A stretch of DNA of 64,000 bases from Osmia lignaria lignaria (GCF_051020975.1 NC_135039.1:10700692-10764691); one strand, 5' to 3'; shown: positions 14,201 through 25,668, counted from the first letter of the stretch. The notes: generated by a model not told the origin, from the letters alone. Numbers and translations: made by a program.

Positions 14201-17200
14201 ATTTTTTTTTCCTCTGTCTCTAATCAAAGGAACTGTGGCTGAATGAAAGAAAATAGATGAAAGCAACCCGTTGCCCTGTCTCCGGAATAAGAACATTGTT
14301 CCCCGAGGATCTGTAGTGTGAAAGGGGTTTGTGTCTTTAGCTGAGAGGGACAGCGTAGCACTTAGGCCAAGTACAGTCGAGGGGCAACGTAAAGAAACTC
14401 ACCTGGTGATCGATTATTTTTCTAACCTATCATATTTATCTATCGCACGTGTGATCGATGCTGAAGATATCATTTTACTTGGCATTTCAGGGACCTTGTA
14501 CAACCCTAGTAGTGAAATGCCTCGTTTGTCTGACCATACACGAGGCTACTCCACTTCTCAAATTTTCACTTCTCTTCAGAAGCTTTCTATACCGTTTCTG
14601 AGGACACCAAGGTCAGATCCTTGACCTCGAAGAGCTCTGGCAGTCTATTATTTTAGTATTCTTTATTTGTCTGACCATATACAGGTCTACTCTACTTCCA
14701 AAAAGCATTCTATACCATTTCTCTTACTCTCTTTTTGTAATTGTAGGAACGAAACGAAAGTCTATCAGTCAGACAAGTAGCAATCAGCTTTGTAAACTCG
14801 ACAAAGAGCGCCCAGAGCAGCGGGTCGTCTGATAATCAGATTTCAACGCGTTTACAGCTAGGAGGATGAGAAACCGACTTGATTCGATTCCATGGAATTA
14901 ATTTAGCGGTCAACCGACTTTCTTTCGTTCCTCTAAGAAAGGTAGATTCCTTTTTTATCGCCTGAAGAGTGAAAAAATATCTGAAGAGAGGTAGGATGGC
15001 GTGATCATCGAGCCCTCGACCCCCCGATATTTCGCCTGGCCAACAATTCTGTCCTGCATCTAGCAAGAAAGCTTAACGAGTCACGAGAACCTGTGATTTA
15101 ATGATAAAGCACGCCCCAGGACGTGCAGCTGGTGGCGTTTCAATGTTCGAGGGTCGAAGCACGAGTGTTGCCTCGATGGAAGGTACTATTCGTTGCAAAT
15201 TCTCGATTATATTTCACGGTGAAGTAGCGGCGGATGTCGCATCGATCAAACTCGAGGAACTTTGCTTAACCTAGACCTGGAACAAACTTCGCAACAGCCT
15301 AAACCTTAACTGAGATCTCTTGTATAATTCCGCGAACGACAAACACGTTTTCATCAACTTCTTGGAACTCGATCACGAGGATTAAGCGATTTGCAAACAC
15401 TTATAAGTGGATTTCATTGGAGGCACAGTGTTCTTCCTTGAAGAATTCTGCATTATATAGTATACACTGAATAAGATTGTTGTTCCTGACTGATAGAATT
15501 TATCACATACTGAAGGACCTGAAGGATATATTTAATAATATATTAAGGGTTAAACATCAATCAAGTGCTTTAACAGTATAATTTAAAAAATTTTCAAAAG
15601 TGAGGTTAACTTTGGTCCCTGAACAAGGCAAGGTTGATATGCACCAGTTTTCTATCATTGTTAACCTCAAAAATAGAAATCTACAAAAATCAGTTATGGT
15701 CCTATTCAGCATTGGCTCATTGTAATGCTAGTCAAGATCTAATGTGTCAGCAGTTAGGGACAGAATAGGTGCTTTAGCAATTTGTATTAGATATATGGAA
15801 AGTAGAGAACGAAAGGGATAAGGGAATAAGAGCTGAGTCACGGAACACCGTGTGTATCCTGGATGAAATAGGGTGGGTGGGTAGTTGGAGGCTAGGAAAT
15901 AAGGCGAACGAGGGTGAAAAAGCCGACGAAGGGCGTACGGAGGGGGGGGGGGGGGGGGGGGAATTCTGGGGATAACAAAAGGCTGAAGAGGGTGCGAGAA
16001 GGGCGCTTGCGCGGATCAAGTCTAGCACCTGTGGACCTCATCGATCCGAAACGGTTTGCGAAGCCGCACACTTCGATGCTTTTTAACCTGCCCACGTGAA
16101 CTCCAACTCTCTGATCTTCTTTTTATTATACCTTCCGGCGATTCAACGTTTCCTTTTATCGAACGACCACTCTTTGATTGTTCCATTTGTTTCTTTCTTT
16201 CATTTCAAACGAGCTCTCTGATAGCTGGGTAACAATACTTTGATTGTTGGGTAAATGTTTCAACGAACCGTCTGTTTTGTATTTAGACATTTTCTCAATG
16301 GTTCAAACGTTGAACTTGCTATTTGTTTATTTTTTACTCTTGAAGGCCCACAGGTTGAATTTCTTCTCTGTATCTCCTCTTCGAGGTATTCTTTTGAAAA
16401 AAGAGTCTGATAATTAGCTGAAAGGGTATAAATTGTCGCTCAAGGTGTCAGCTACAGAATTAAAGGTTGAATTTCATTTAGACTTCCATTCCTATATACC
16501 TCGGAGAAGCTTTCCACTGTCCAAGTCACTGTTTCTTAGAATGGAACAGTGGAAATGCGTTGGTAACGAGTTCAGAGAATACTCTTTTCCCTGGTGAATG
16601 CGAAACGACGGACCTGAAAGAGGTTCCTTTGAAGATGAACCGTTTTTACTCTCCCTAGTCAATTGTTCCATTTCGATCGAGTAACGGCGTCTCTTGGAAC
16701 GAAGTTTTGTACCTGGAAACAGGATTTAGCGAGTTAGATACAGAATTTTATTTATTTTTTTTTTTTTTAGAAATAAAAAGGCCACCGTTGAGATTCAGAT
16801 GCTATGAAAGATATCTCATCTTAAACAAGGAAGGGAGGAATGAGGAATGGAAATCAATGAAACCCACATCCGGAGAATGGATACAGAATCCTCTAAGAGG
16901 GATGACACAAATAAAACAGCCCGGTGAAGACGGTCAATCACCGAGGGTCGTGTAGAAATTGATTCCACTTGGCAATCAATAGCGGATCCCGAACCTTTGA
17001 AAAGCATGATGCTAATTAATCAAACCCAGCATTCGCATGGAAATCGGCTAACGAGACTGGGGCATTCTATTTATAGAGATTATTTCGGTGATGGAGCTGT
17101 TACGAAATTTAATTCTACATCAGCAATTCAGTTTCCTTAAATTGTTAACACTTTTCCTACTAGAAAGCTGTTAATAGGCTTCAGAAGAAAAACCAATTAA

Positions 17201-20200
17201 TAATTTTTTAATTCTCAGTTGATATAACAAAATTTAACCCTTTACCGACCAGTAGCTTATTAATCGCTTTTTATGACCGATGCTTATCGACCGGTAACCT
17301 ATTAATCCGCTTTTTGTGTCTAACGGTTATCGACCGGTAACCTATTAATCGGTTATCGACCGGTAATTTATTAATCAGCTATCGGCCGGTAATCTATTAA
17401 TCGGCTATCGACCGGTAATTAACCTAACCTATTAATTTGTTATCTATTATTGAATTATAATTGTTATCATTTTTTTTAATCTTACCCTTCAGGGAAGTAT
17501 TTGCGGCCGAGCGATCGGCCAGAGGCGTGTACGATGTTCAACCGTCCCCGGTCGGTAAAGTCGTGCAAACTGTACTTTAGTTAATACGTAGAAAATTGAA
17601 AGCAAGTGTTACCCCTATTAATCTTTAATCCTAAACAAACAATAAATAAGGAATCATTGTTCCTATGAATAATAGAAAAATATCTGTGAATGTTACAGGT
17701 CGACCGCCCGACTTCCTCGCGTTTGTCATCACCTTACTGATGATGCTGCTGATGGCCGCAGGCGTGAAGAAATCCCTGGTGTTCAATAACGTGTTAAACG
17801 CCATCAATCTCGCCGTCTGGGTGTTCGTGATGACGGCGGGTATGTTCTACGTGGACAGCGCCAACTGGCGCGAACACAACGGCTTCCTTCCTTACGGCTG
17901 GAGTGGTGTAAGTACCCTTGAAAAAATATCCTCCAACGTCTTCACCGTCTCTGCACTCGAGCATCTGAAATTAATTGAACGGTTAGTTAGCGAGCGAATC
18001 ATTGACCCCATTCTCATTTTCATTCAGTTGCAATTTCCTGCTAAATAAAAATCATCGATCGGACCACGAAACAATAAACAGCTCTCGGGAATGGAACCGA
18101 AAAGGACAACAATGTAGAGAAGGAAAAGAAAAGGTCTGAAGTCGGTCAGAGCAGCGCCTTCGCCCCCGTGTTCCCTGTTTCACTACGGAACTACGCTTTT
18201 TCCTCGCGGTTTGCGGAGATTCGCTGAACAATGGCAAACTTGTTGCATCGGATGGGATTCAACGCAGAAACCGTGTGCATCAGGTGGACAGAGAAAGGGA
18301 ATTCGAATTCACGCTCCACAGGAATTCACGTTCCCTTGGAATATGTATGGTCTATGCGCATACACGTGCCACTGGAGGAATCAGAGAACGGCTGAATTAT
18401 TTAGAATTCCGGCAAGCCAATCTGTTCGATGCGCAACACTTTCTTATAAATTTTAGAAGAAATTCAACAAGATCCACGATAAGCTTTCTGATTGATGATT
18501 TACTTATCGTTCTACTTCCAGCAGGGCCGGCGTAAGGGGGGGGATCGTCCAGTGCGTTAGATCTATAGGGGGTGTCTCTTCTTTCTATCTAAATCATGGG
18601 CGTCCAAGGGGTGGGGGGGGGGGGGGGCAATCGGGGCACTTGCCCCCCCTTGGATAGAGAGAGAGAGTCGGATGTCGAATACAGCATGTCCCCCCCCCCC
18701 CCCCCCCCCCCCCCCAAAATCCTGCGGATATCCATGATCTACATCTCCTATGTAATATTACATATATGCTATATATGCTGACACGTTTCTTTCCTATATA
18801 CGGTAATCTTGCCCAGGGCGCCAATATTGCTAAAACCGGCCCTGACTTCCAGATAACAGTAACTTTCTTTTACTAAGAAACGTTTTCTATTCTAAAATCA
18901 TGGAAATGATATTCGCATGAATTATTTTGCGGAGCAGCACACCGAAGGGGTTGAAACTAGCAGGCTGAAAGAGAGGATGACGAAGCATGATCGTGTTTGC
19001 CGAGGAAATTTCAGCGAAGAGGAGAGCAAGGAAACTGAAGTGGACCGGACCGAGACGGTCGTCGATCTCAGGAATATTAAATATACCGAGTCGAGTTGAA
19101 TTTCATGGAAAGAACGTTTATTTAACGAAGCTGAGGGACGAGGGGAGCAAACATTGGAATATTCCTGCTCCATTGGGGAAGAGTAAACAGAATAAAATTC
19201 GAGCGTATTTCGCAATTCGGAAGGAAAGTTTATCAGTCTCCGAAACGTTAACAAACTGGTTGGACGATGGTGATCGATCCGCGAGGAATGAATTTTTCAA
19301 GGAGAAAATATTTTTCCATCCCTTCCGCACGCGATGGATGTTCGATGAATATTTCTGAAGAAAGAAATCCTGAAACGTGAATTTTTAATCACCGCCTTTC
19401 CTCCGGGGGATACTTTTCTCTGCTGAGAAACGAGCTTCTGGTTTATGCATCTTGTATTATAATTTAAAACATCTCAATGCTTTTTTATATTTCAATTTGC
19501 AAATAATTCAGAGCCCGTAATTGGAACATCCTCTAATGATCAACCCCTTTAAATTTAAATTCCCACTGACGTGTGTATTTCGCGCGACCTTAAGCAGGCG
19601 TGGGCTTCCAAGGGTGGCTTTTGAATCTTTAGTGACCTTATCTCCGGCACACCCCCGCGTTTCAACTCCTGTTACATCGAAGAGGTCAAAGTTCAGCGAC
19701 AACAGGCTAGCTGTGCTAATACCGTGGTTAATATTAATGCACGACGTGGTTTCAACCCCCTTTCGCCTACACTCATCGGTCCACTTTCAAAGTAATTTTG
19801 TTAACAAACGAAAGATGTGTTATTTTTTCAATATTCTTCATTGTAAAATAGATCCTCGGTGATATAAATGGAAAGGGGTTGTTGAAAATGGAACCTTACA
19901 GGGAAGGCTGTAATAATTTATAAATTTAATAGAGACCGCTATTAATCTTGAATAATAATCCCACGAAATCACGATTCTTCAACGAACAGAGGCTTCCTTT
20001 CACCGGGATTGTAAAGCCTTACCCTCCATTCAAGGGTCGGGACCGGTGGCGCTGGTAATAGAGCCGGAAGGGGTTGCGAGAAGACGATGGAACTAGTTCA
20101 CAGAGGGTACAAAGAAATTCGAGGCTTTGGGAACGAAATCGTGCTTCTTTGAACAGTGACTGTGCTACCCTTTGTTTCCTCCTCACTAAATTACCACGGA

Positions 20201-23200
20201 CAATAATTAAATCTTCGAGGAAATCATTTATGACTATTTAAGGTTAAAGATGGATTCTTTTTTTTCATCCTGACGAAGCTTACTTAAGGTATAATTTAAT
20301 CTTCGTTGTAATGAAAATTCCACCGCCTCGTGGTCCCGTACCGGATCGCATTAACTTGCCACTTCAGGGTCCCATCGAAGCTGAAGACATCAGAAATTCA
20401 TAACAGCGTTAAGGGCCATTGAAAAATTAAGCGAGCAGGGTTCATTCGCTTCAAAGTTTGTCTGGAAAACTCGTCAGGATTCAGTGCGCCTTCGTTAAAT
20501 GAAATTTCATTTGCAGATTGATTTTTAAATAAACTCTCTCTATATTGCCAGTTGCAGGAATGGAAAATTCTTGGAATTGACAATATAGAAAGAGGCTCTT
20601 TATAAAGGGAACTCGTTCAGTGTTATTTTATTATTTTAATATGTATATACAATTTATTAAGTAAATTAAATCATTATATAATTAATTTTAATTAAATTAT
20701 TTATAAAATGTACAATATCAATCATGGTGTCCGTTCGTCTAGTGAAAAAGCACTGACTTTGGAGTCCAAGTTTAACCGCAGCAAATATCATAAATTATTT
20801 AATAAAAGCGTTAAAATAATTAATATAATCATCTGGTAAAAGCTTTGGAAATTACAAAATACACTAGACGAACGGACACTAGTGTAGTGCAGTGAAGTTA
20901 GCCACGCATTCACTCACCGACGCGGCGTGAATGCGTTAGTGAATTTGTAGCCAACTTCACTGCGACAAATTCAATGCAACTCAGTGTATGTACATACATA
21001 CATATATACTCAAAATGGACTTAAAGAAAATATACTCCTCCTTTTTTGAAGTCGGTTTGCTAAGACAAACATAGAGAAAAATAATTTTTAATCAATGAAA
21101 AGAAAAAGAAACCTTTTTTTAATAGCTACGTTCGCATGTGTCGATGCACATATTTTTGATATATTACTTTTTGGCATAAATTGCACACATGGTAATAAGA
21201 TAAAAAAAGTCACTGAAATAAAATAACTAGACAATTTAACAAAAATAATTACCAGCTAGCAGTATAACCAGTGGTATTATAGCAAGAGTCTATCTTATCT
21301 TATTTTATTTTATTTTATTTTATTATAGAATATTAGTTTGATGTTAAATTTTCTTTGTTTCAGGTGTTCACCGGTGCAGCGACGTGTTTTTACGCGTTCA
21401 TCGGCTTCGACATAATAGCGACCACCGGCGAAGAGGCAACGAACCCGAAGAGGAGCATCCCCCTCGCGATAGTCTCGTCATTGATCATAATTCTCGTCGC
21501 TTATGTCACCAGCAGCATGGTGCTGACGCTGATTGGTGAGCAGCTCGTTTAATCCTCTCGAAAGTTGAACAACTCTCGACCGCGGATGAAATGGAACGCG
21601 AATCCTGATGGAACGTCAAGCTTTTTCATTCGTTTTTCCAATCTGTCATCCACACACAACTTCAGAACGTTCGATTTCAAAACTGCAATCTTTCATGAAA
21701 CGTATATTGAAAATTTATTTGTCGCAGGTCTAGTAATTTTTATAATATTTACAAATAAAAATGTGTAGAAGTTCAGAATGTTCCGTTTGTTCAATTTCAA
21801 AACTGTAACATTTCATGAAATTTATTTCTGGCAAAGAGTCCAGCAAGTTTTATAATATTTACAAATGAAAATGTATACAATGATTATAAATGTTTGGTCA
21901 GTTCTATTTATTTATTTTTCCAACGACTCCTGCTACACCAGCAGGGTGCCTTCGGGACCCAGGCCAAACCCATTTTTTGTAGTCGAGACCGCCGTCCCTG
22001 AGCCCGCGCGCTATGCGCGCTCTGATTGGCCAGCGCTTTTCCTTAATAATTCAAAAACGAAGCTTCAGATAACATTTTCGCAAAGGAAAATGTTGTTCAG
22101 AATCACCCCAGCTACCACCCCCCTAAAGGACTAACACTCTTTCTGGGACACCCTGTAGAAGTTCAGAATGTTCCATTTGTTCAATTTCAAAACTGTAACG
22201 TTTCATACTGGCAAAGAGTCCAGTAAATTTGTATAGTATTTACAAATAAAAATGTATAGAAATTCTTCTTTTTTAATTAATTATTCTTCACTGTTAATAA
22301 TTAATAACAGGTGGTCGGTGGAACATATGCTGATTATACGCTTGAATTCTGTTGTCTGTCGATTAAAAAGCCCTTGGCCATCCTTGACCTCTCTTCACGC
22401 ATCCCTGCTTACCCTTTCAACGTCATCGTGATCCTCCACCTACCCTCGTCACAGACATTGCACGGTTCGTTATGCTTCTAACGTACCCAAGGTGTTTTTT
22501 CTCCTCAAAAATAAACACCTTCTCCTTTTTCTATCTCCATTTACTTAGTTCAGTATAAAAATTTCAATCTTCTTCCATTTCAGTTCCTTATGACGAAGTG
22601 GATCAGGATTCAGCGCTGGTGGAGATGTTTGGCCAAGTTGGGGCTTACAAGTGTAAATACATTGTCGCTGTCGGTGCACTGGCTGGATTGACAGTCTCCA
22701 TGTTTGGCAGCATGTTCCCTATGCCTAGGATAGTCTACGCCATGGCTCAGGATGGCCTTATATTCAGGTAATTCTTCAATCTCAACATATTTGCCTCAGC
22801 TTTCCTTAATCAATATCTCTGTCATCCAGGAGTCTGAGCCAGGTATGGCCAGCAACGGGCACCCCAGCCCTGGCAACACTGACTTCTGGTTTGTGTGCAG
22901 CCCTAGCTGCCCTCCTGATCCAATTAGAGGTCTTGGTAGAAATGATGTCCATAGGTAAATCTTCTAATCCTTAACCAGGGCCGACCCTGGGCCTAGGCAG
23001 ACTAGGCGGTCCACTATGGTCCCCCAACGTCCATAAAACGATTTTCCATCTAAGAATGCAAAGGCCGGCCCTGTCCTTAATAAACCTCCATTTCATTCTG
23101 TATCCGATGTAAACTGTGATATGTAATCTTCAGGTACTCTGCTGGCCTACACTCTAGTGTCCACTTGCGTTTTGATCCTACGCTACCAGCCCCACTCCAC

Positions 23201-25263
23201 GAACCTTGTCGAGCTATTACCGCCGAGCTTGAGGACACCTTGTCGATCCCCGACGAAGGAGAATCAGGGGAATGGTCAGGTGAATTACGGCAAGGAACTG
23301 AGACCGGATCAATTAACTACCGCTCTTAATACCGTTCAGGCTGCGCAGTCGGAGCTCACAGCAGCCAACAGCGGGCAACGCATCATGGTGAGATATCCTT
23401 TTCCCTAATATCTACAGTATTAGGATTGTAATTGTATCATTTTGGTAACAGGTGAGACGAGTGAGGAGGTGCAATAGTTCCTCCCCAGATTCGGACGACA
23501 CCTATGGAGCAGAGGAGGACGAAGTAGGTCTAGGCAAGGACGACCAATACCTAGTTAGCGATAGGACCGAGAATAAGTTTTATGGAAGTGTGCACGCGGC
23601 TGCGGCTGCATCCAGCTGCGGCAGCACGCACCAGTACCCAGGAAACACACCCATAATTGGGCCACCATTGAATTACCTCCAGCGTCGGCTACAGGTAACG
23701 TTATGCTACCTGGAGCTTAATATTTTTGTCCTTATCGATTGTAATCGGCGTTGTATATTGTAGGCAGCACAATACCTTTGTCCTGCTATATTTCCTTGGG
23801 TAGATAGAGGCCCGGCAACGGAAGCATCCGGGCGTTACGTCATGAAACTAGTCGGGCTGCTCTATTTGCTGATCGTCATCTTCGATTTGATTGTCGTTTG
23901 CGGCATGGGTGAGCCAGAGAAAATATATATATTTTACCTTTCACCTTTCTCTGACCTTTCAACTGACGATTGTTAGATCAATAAAACTGTGCTACTACTT
24001 TTAGGGAACATGGGAACCTTCACCACGATAATAATGTTCGCTTTCCTCTTTGCCATAATCGGGGTGTTACTTGCCATTAGTAGAAAACCCCAAAACAGGT
24101 GTGTATTAGGTTGAACTTTAGGATTTACTTTAGGGGACACCAAATTTTTGACATTTTTTTGTTTTAATCTATAGATTTTTATGTGTATAATTCAAAAATG
24201 CAAGTCATAACTTAAGGAATCCAGTGGTTAAAAAGTTATGAGCGTGTAAAGTTTGACACTTTTAGTGCATTTGCGTTTCTGTGACGCCATATTGCCTTAT
24301 ATGTATAACCTGATTGGTTCTCGCATGGGCAGTACAGTCTCTCCCTAAAACAAATATAAACCTAACTAACTCAAACAGTATCAAATTTACGGTTTGACTA
24401 AACCTGCTAAAGTGGTCAGTACCCACATGCGTCTGCCTGCAGCTCGCGACACCGTTCATTGGACAAGAAGCCAATATGGCGTCACAGTAACGTAGCAAAT
24501 GCACTAAAAGTGTCAAACTTTACACGCTCATAACTTTTTAACCATTGGATTCCTAAAGTTAAGACTTGCATTTTCAGATTCTACGCATCAAAAACTATGG
24601 ATTAAAAAAGCAAAATGTGGAAAATTTGGTGTTCCCTAAAGTAAAGTTTAACCGTGTATTATTTTTACTCTATCCTCTGAAGACGCAGAGATTCTGATTA
24701 GGGAAACTTTTTCAGGAATAGCATGATGTTCATGACTCCGGGACTCCCATTCGTCCCTGCGATTGCTGTCACCGTGAATATATACCTCATCTTCAAGCTG
24801 AGCATCTTGACCCTCGTTAGATTCACTGTCTGGATGGTACTCGGTAAACTCAATCACCGGATTTATATCTTGGCTTCTACGTTAGTCCACAAGTGCGCCA
24901 CGAGACCTAACCTAAATCATTCTTACCGCAGGTTTCATCATGTACTTCTATTACGGCATTAAACACAGTAGCCTGGAGGAGGCGAGCGCGGCCGAGACGC
25001 AAGAAGAGAACGTGACTGCCGGAAACATCGAGCTGACGGTTACAGACCCTCAGAGACAGCCACAGACGCATCCGTCGCCCTACACGACGACCGATCACAG
25101 CATCTACGAGGGCCAACAGCTAGACGCGTTTGGTCAACCAGTATTTGGTAGCACGAACTTCGGCGGGACACCGAACCAGAGGCAAGAAACCACCACCGCC
25201 AGCAGCGCCACTGGTCCAGCGCTCTTCGTCGCCCACGAAAGCTTCCCCTCCTGGGACGACTGA
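2240..25263 (+). CDS. Cationic amino acid transporter, SLC7A4/CG13248-like (13 coding exons, 806 aa)
   Basis: Coding exons: 2240-2389, 7372-7525, 12217-12447, 17699-17907, 21364-21535, 22584-22767, 22830-22954, 23134-23387, 23452-23694, 23764-23908, 24005-24098, 24716-24843 and 24932-25263 (TGA stop). All phases join and total 2421 nt. The product is a polytopic plasma-membrane APC-superfamily carrier of the CAT branch. Family hallmarks seen are TM1 GVGSCVGTGMYLVAG (~62-76), the third-helix block GWNMVLEYLIGTSACACA with the conserved CAT glutamate, GFDIIATTGEEATNPKRSIP (exon 5) and the FPMPRIVYAMAQDGL block (exon 6). A long hydrophilic, acidic/Ser-rich loop (~435-575) precedes the last helices, and the C-tail (~705-806) is polar. 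CAT4-type carriers are poorly characterised, so the substrate is inferred. Intron 1 needs a GC donor. Introns 1-4 are 3.5-5.3 kb; most later ones are 62-96 bp. An acceptor just before the ATG (2233-2234) implies an upstream 5' UTR exon. Confidence 0.93.
2715..3265. mobile_element. hAT-type MITE with 8-bp target duplication, rich in ATCGATA
   Basis: Ends TAGTGATGGGC / GCCCATCACTA are flanked by an exact 8-bp duplication GTGTGAAT (2707-2714 and 3266-3273), the length used by hAT transposases. Both subterminal regions hold many copies of TATCGATA, as arrays of subterminal repeats. The core is AT-rich and has no long frame. It lies in intron 1 of the SLC7 gene. Confidence 0.82.
4706..5063. mobile_element. 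MITE with 23-bp inverted ends (AAGGCTGGTTCAGACACGG)
   Basis: Left end 4706-4728 and right end 5041-5063 are perfect inverted copies. It contains a 21-bp direct repeat (TAGGCTTGCCCCACCACTAAC, three full copies plus a remnant, ~4853-4912). It is inserted in the right half of the large foldback. Confidence 0.75.
5066..5358. mobile_element. Near-palindromic TTAA-flanked MITE (GGGGGTAGACACGGG ends)
   Basis: Inverted arms of over 100 bp fold almost completely (shared GTTGACATTACCGGCAAAAA and CGGTTATTCGTCCTTATATG). Both ends carry TTAA (5062-5065 and 5359-5362), consistent with piggyBac-type insertion. It directly abuts the neighbouring element. The same terminus occurs alone at 870. Confidence 0.75.
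6097..6450. mobile_element. MITE with CAGTGGTRCCTCG ends
   Basis: CGGTGGTACCTCGG (left) pairs with CGAGGCACCACTG (right), with matching GTATACGTC-type subterminal motifs. The centre is an AT-rich palindrome (TTAATTTAATTTTTC / GAAAAATTAAATTAA). The right end abuts TA. Family uncertain. Confidence 0.6.
6463..7139. mobile_element. Foldback element carrying TTAGG-type repeats and a G17 run
   Basis: The two halves are inverted copies: CTACAATTAGAGCCCCAAC / GTTGGAGCCCTAATTGTAG at the ends, and GACTATTGTTGACTGGTCAA with its inverse near the centre. The left half holds five GGTTA units (6592-6616) and the right half the inverted, shorter run. G17 at 7054-7070 replaces a short C tract of the opposite arm. 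Confidence 0.65.
7263..7283. repeat. G21 homopolymer in SLC7 intron 1
   Basis: Twenty-one consecutive G bases, about 90 bp upstream of the exon 2 acceptor. It is possibly prone to length error in sequencing or to G-quadruplex formation. Confidence 0.85.
7951..8215. repeat. 10-11-bp minisatellite (TTCTAAGGATC units)
   Basis: More than 20 tandem, partly degenerate copies of CTAAGGAT / CTAAGGTT units in SLC7 intron 2. Further TCTAAAATT-type units fade out to ~8340. Confidence 0.8.
8341..9296. other. Intron 2 sequence without recognised features
   Basis: The open frames here have no family resemblance and no splice context. I see nothing to annotate. Confidence 0.3.
9297..9505. mobile_element. 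CAGGGCCGGCCCTG-family element (hAT-like), degraded copy
   Basis: GGGCAGGCCCTGAGATTTCG at the left and CCTAGGCCCAGGGCTGGCCCTG at the right are inverted. They match the ends and interior of the copies at 22976, 41723 and 52622. No target duplication was recognised. Confidence 0.6.
10327..10455. mobile_element. 125-bp hairpin MITE, copy 1
   Basis: Near-perfect palindrome: TGTACAATGAGTTGCATTGA ... TCAATGCAACTCATTGTACA, with the loop near ACCGACGCGGCG. The same unit recurs at 20887 and 25669. Confidence 0.82.
10857..11519. mobile_element. Long-arm foldback MITE (AAGGTTATACCTAG ends)
   Basis: Arms of roughly 280 bp are inverted copies (GGTTATACCTAG / CTAGGTATAACC; ATTAAGTTGATCTTCAC and its inverse; AAATCTTGTCTTTAAT and its inverse) with a short centre. 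No coding frame. It lies in SLC7 intron 2. Confidence 0.75.
12557..12771. mobile_element. Small piggyBac-type MITE (TTAA flanks)
   Basis: CCCTTTAACTGCGGGT at the left pairs with ACCCGCAGTTAGTG at the right. TTAA lies at 12553-12556 and 12772-12775. The left half has internal GTGTGG/CCACA repeats. Confidence 0.7.
13276..13760. mobile_element. GC-rich, CpG-rich foldback element
   Basis: Inverted arms ~13345-13460 and ~13549-13655 share GGTCAGGTCGGATAAAGTCG, CGGACGAGCTCCCGC and TACTTGCAATAAGC. The GC content is far above the surrounding intron. Similar peptides read from opposite strands simply reflect the inverted arms. Confidence 0.7.
13761..17237. other. SLC7 intron 3 interior without recognised features
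   Basis: No exon fits between the transporter exons at 12447 and 17699, which already join in phase. Visible items are a G20 run (15942-15961) and AT-rich filler. Confidence 0.35.
15942..15961. repeat. G20 homopolymer
   Basis: Twenty consecutive G bases inside SLC7 intron 3. Confidence 0.85.
17238..17562. mobile_element. TTAA-associated element with internal ~25-bp repeats
   Basis: TTAA-CCCTTTACCGACC at the left faces GGTCGGTAAAGTCG at the right. The interior has about five copies of CGACCGGTAAYYTATTAATC. No right-hand TTAA directly abuts, so the right border is uncertain. It is immediately upstream of exon 4. Confidence 0.55.
18522..18843. mobile_element. AGGGCCGG-ended element with G and C homopolymers
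   Basis: AGGGCCGGCGTAAGG at the left and CTAAAACCGGCCCT at the right are inverted ends of the CAGGGCCGG family. The interior holds G15 (18613-18627) and C26 (18690-18715). Confidence 0.55.
20726..20880. mobile_element. 155-bp MITE with GTGTCCGTTCGTCTAGTG ends
   Basis: The 18-bp inverted ends (GTGTCCGTTCGTCTAGTG / CACTAGACGAACGGACAC) match perfectly. It lies directly beside hairpin MITE copy 2. Confidence 0.7.
20887..20986. mobile_element. 125-bp hairpin MITE, copy 2 (left end truncated)
   Basis: Starts at GTGCAGTGAAGTTAGCCACG and ends with CAATGCAACTCAGTGTA. It lacks the outer ~25 bp of the left arm and is otherwise nearly identical to copies 1 and 3. Confidence 0.8.
21655..22262. repeat. 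Three ~110-bp direct repeats, interrupted by an element fragment
   Basis: Units at ~21655-21770, 21769-21880 and 22156-22262 share TTCAGAAYGTTC, ATTTCAAAACTG, TTTCAT and ATATTTACAAATRAAAATGT. Between units 2 and 3 lies a GC-richer block (~21930-22155) ending GGGACACCCTGTA, related to the element at 35129. Confidence 0.65.
22976..23073. mobile_element. 98-bp hAT-like MITE in SLC7 intron 7
   Basis: Ends CAGGGCCGACCCTGGGC / GGCCGGCCCTG. Flanks TCCTTAAC (22968-22975) and TCCTTAAT (23074-23081) match at 7 of 8 positions, consistent with an 8-bp hAT duplication. Confidence 0.75.
24109..24653. mobile_element. 545-bp foldback MITE with 8-bp target duplication in SLC7 intron 11
   Basis: Ends GGTTGAACTTTAGG / TAAAGTTTAACC. 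The arms stay complementary far inward (AGTGTCAAACTTTACACGCT and inverse, TGACGCCATATTG and inverse). Exact 8-bp duplication GTGTATTA at 24101-24108 and 24654-24661. The insertion point is 10 bases into the intron. Confidence 0.8.
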
Positions 25264-25668
25264 GTGGCGAACGAAGCCGATATAAATAATATATATTTGA
25301 AGATATAAGATGAATTATTATGCGAGCCTGACCGGCGTCGAATGTTCACCGGCATAAAAAAAAAAAAAAAAAAAAATACGACCTTTTCGGAGCTCGCCAC
25401 GGATCCTGGCCTTTGAACGACGTCGCACGATGGAGCACCATGAATTGCCTCCTTTAGAAACTCTTTTCGTTTACCGGAGACTGAGATCGAGCCATAGTTT
25501 ATTAGTAGATAATTATTTCACTAGTCGTCGAACGGGGATGAGAAAGTTAGAAAGCGCCAGATAATCTTTCTCTGAAGAAGTTCCTTAAATGTTCAGTTCC
25601 AGTTTCATTCCACTCTGAAGAGTAGAAGCTTCTGTTAGAACGAAAATTCTTGATTTTAATTGAAAAAT

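Noticed and set aside
18594..18824. Frames with poly-Gly or poly-Pro runs
   Set aside because: They are produced by G and C homopolymers inside a transposon-like element.
20726..20800. tRNA-like look of CGTCTAGTGAAAAAGC followed by an anticodon-like loop
   Set aside because: There is no T-arm or acceptor pairing, and the same sequence recurs inverted at 20863-20880, so it is a MITE end.
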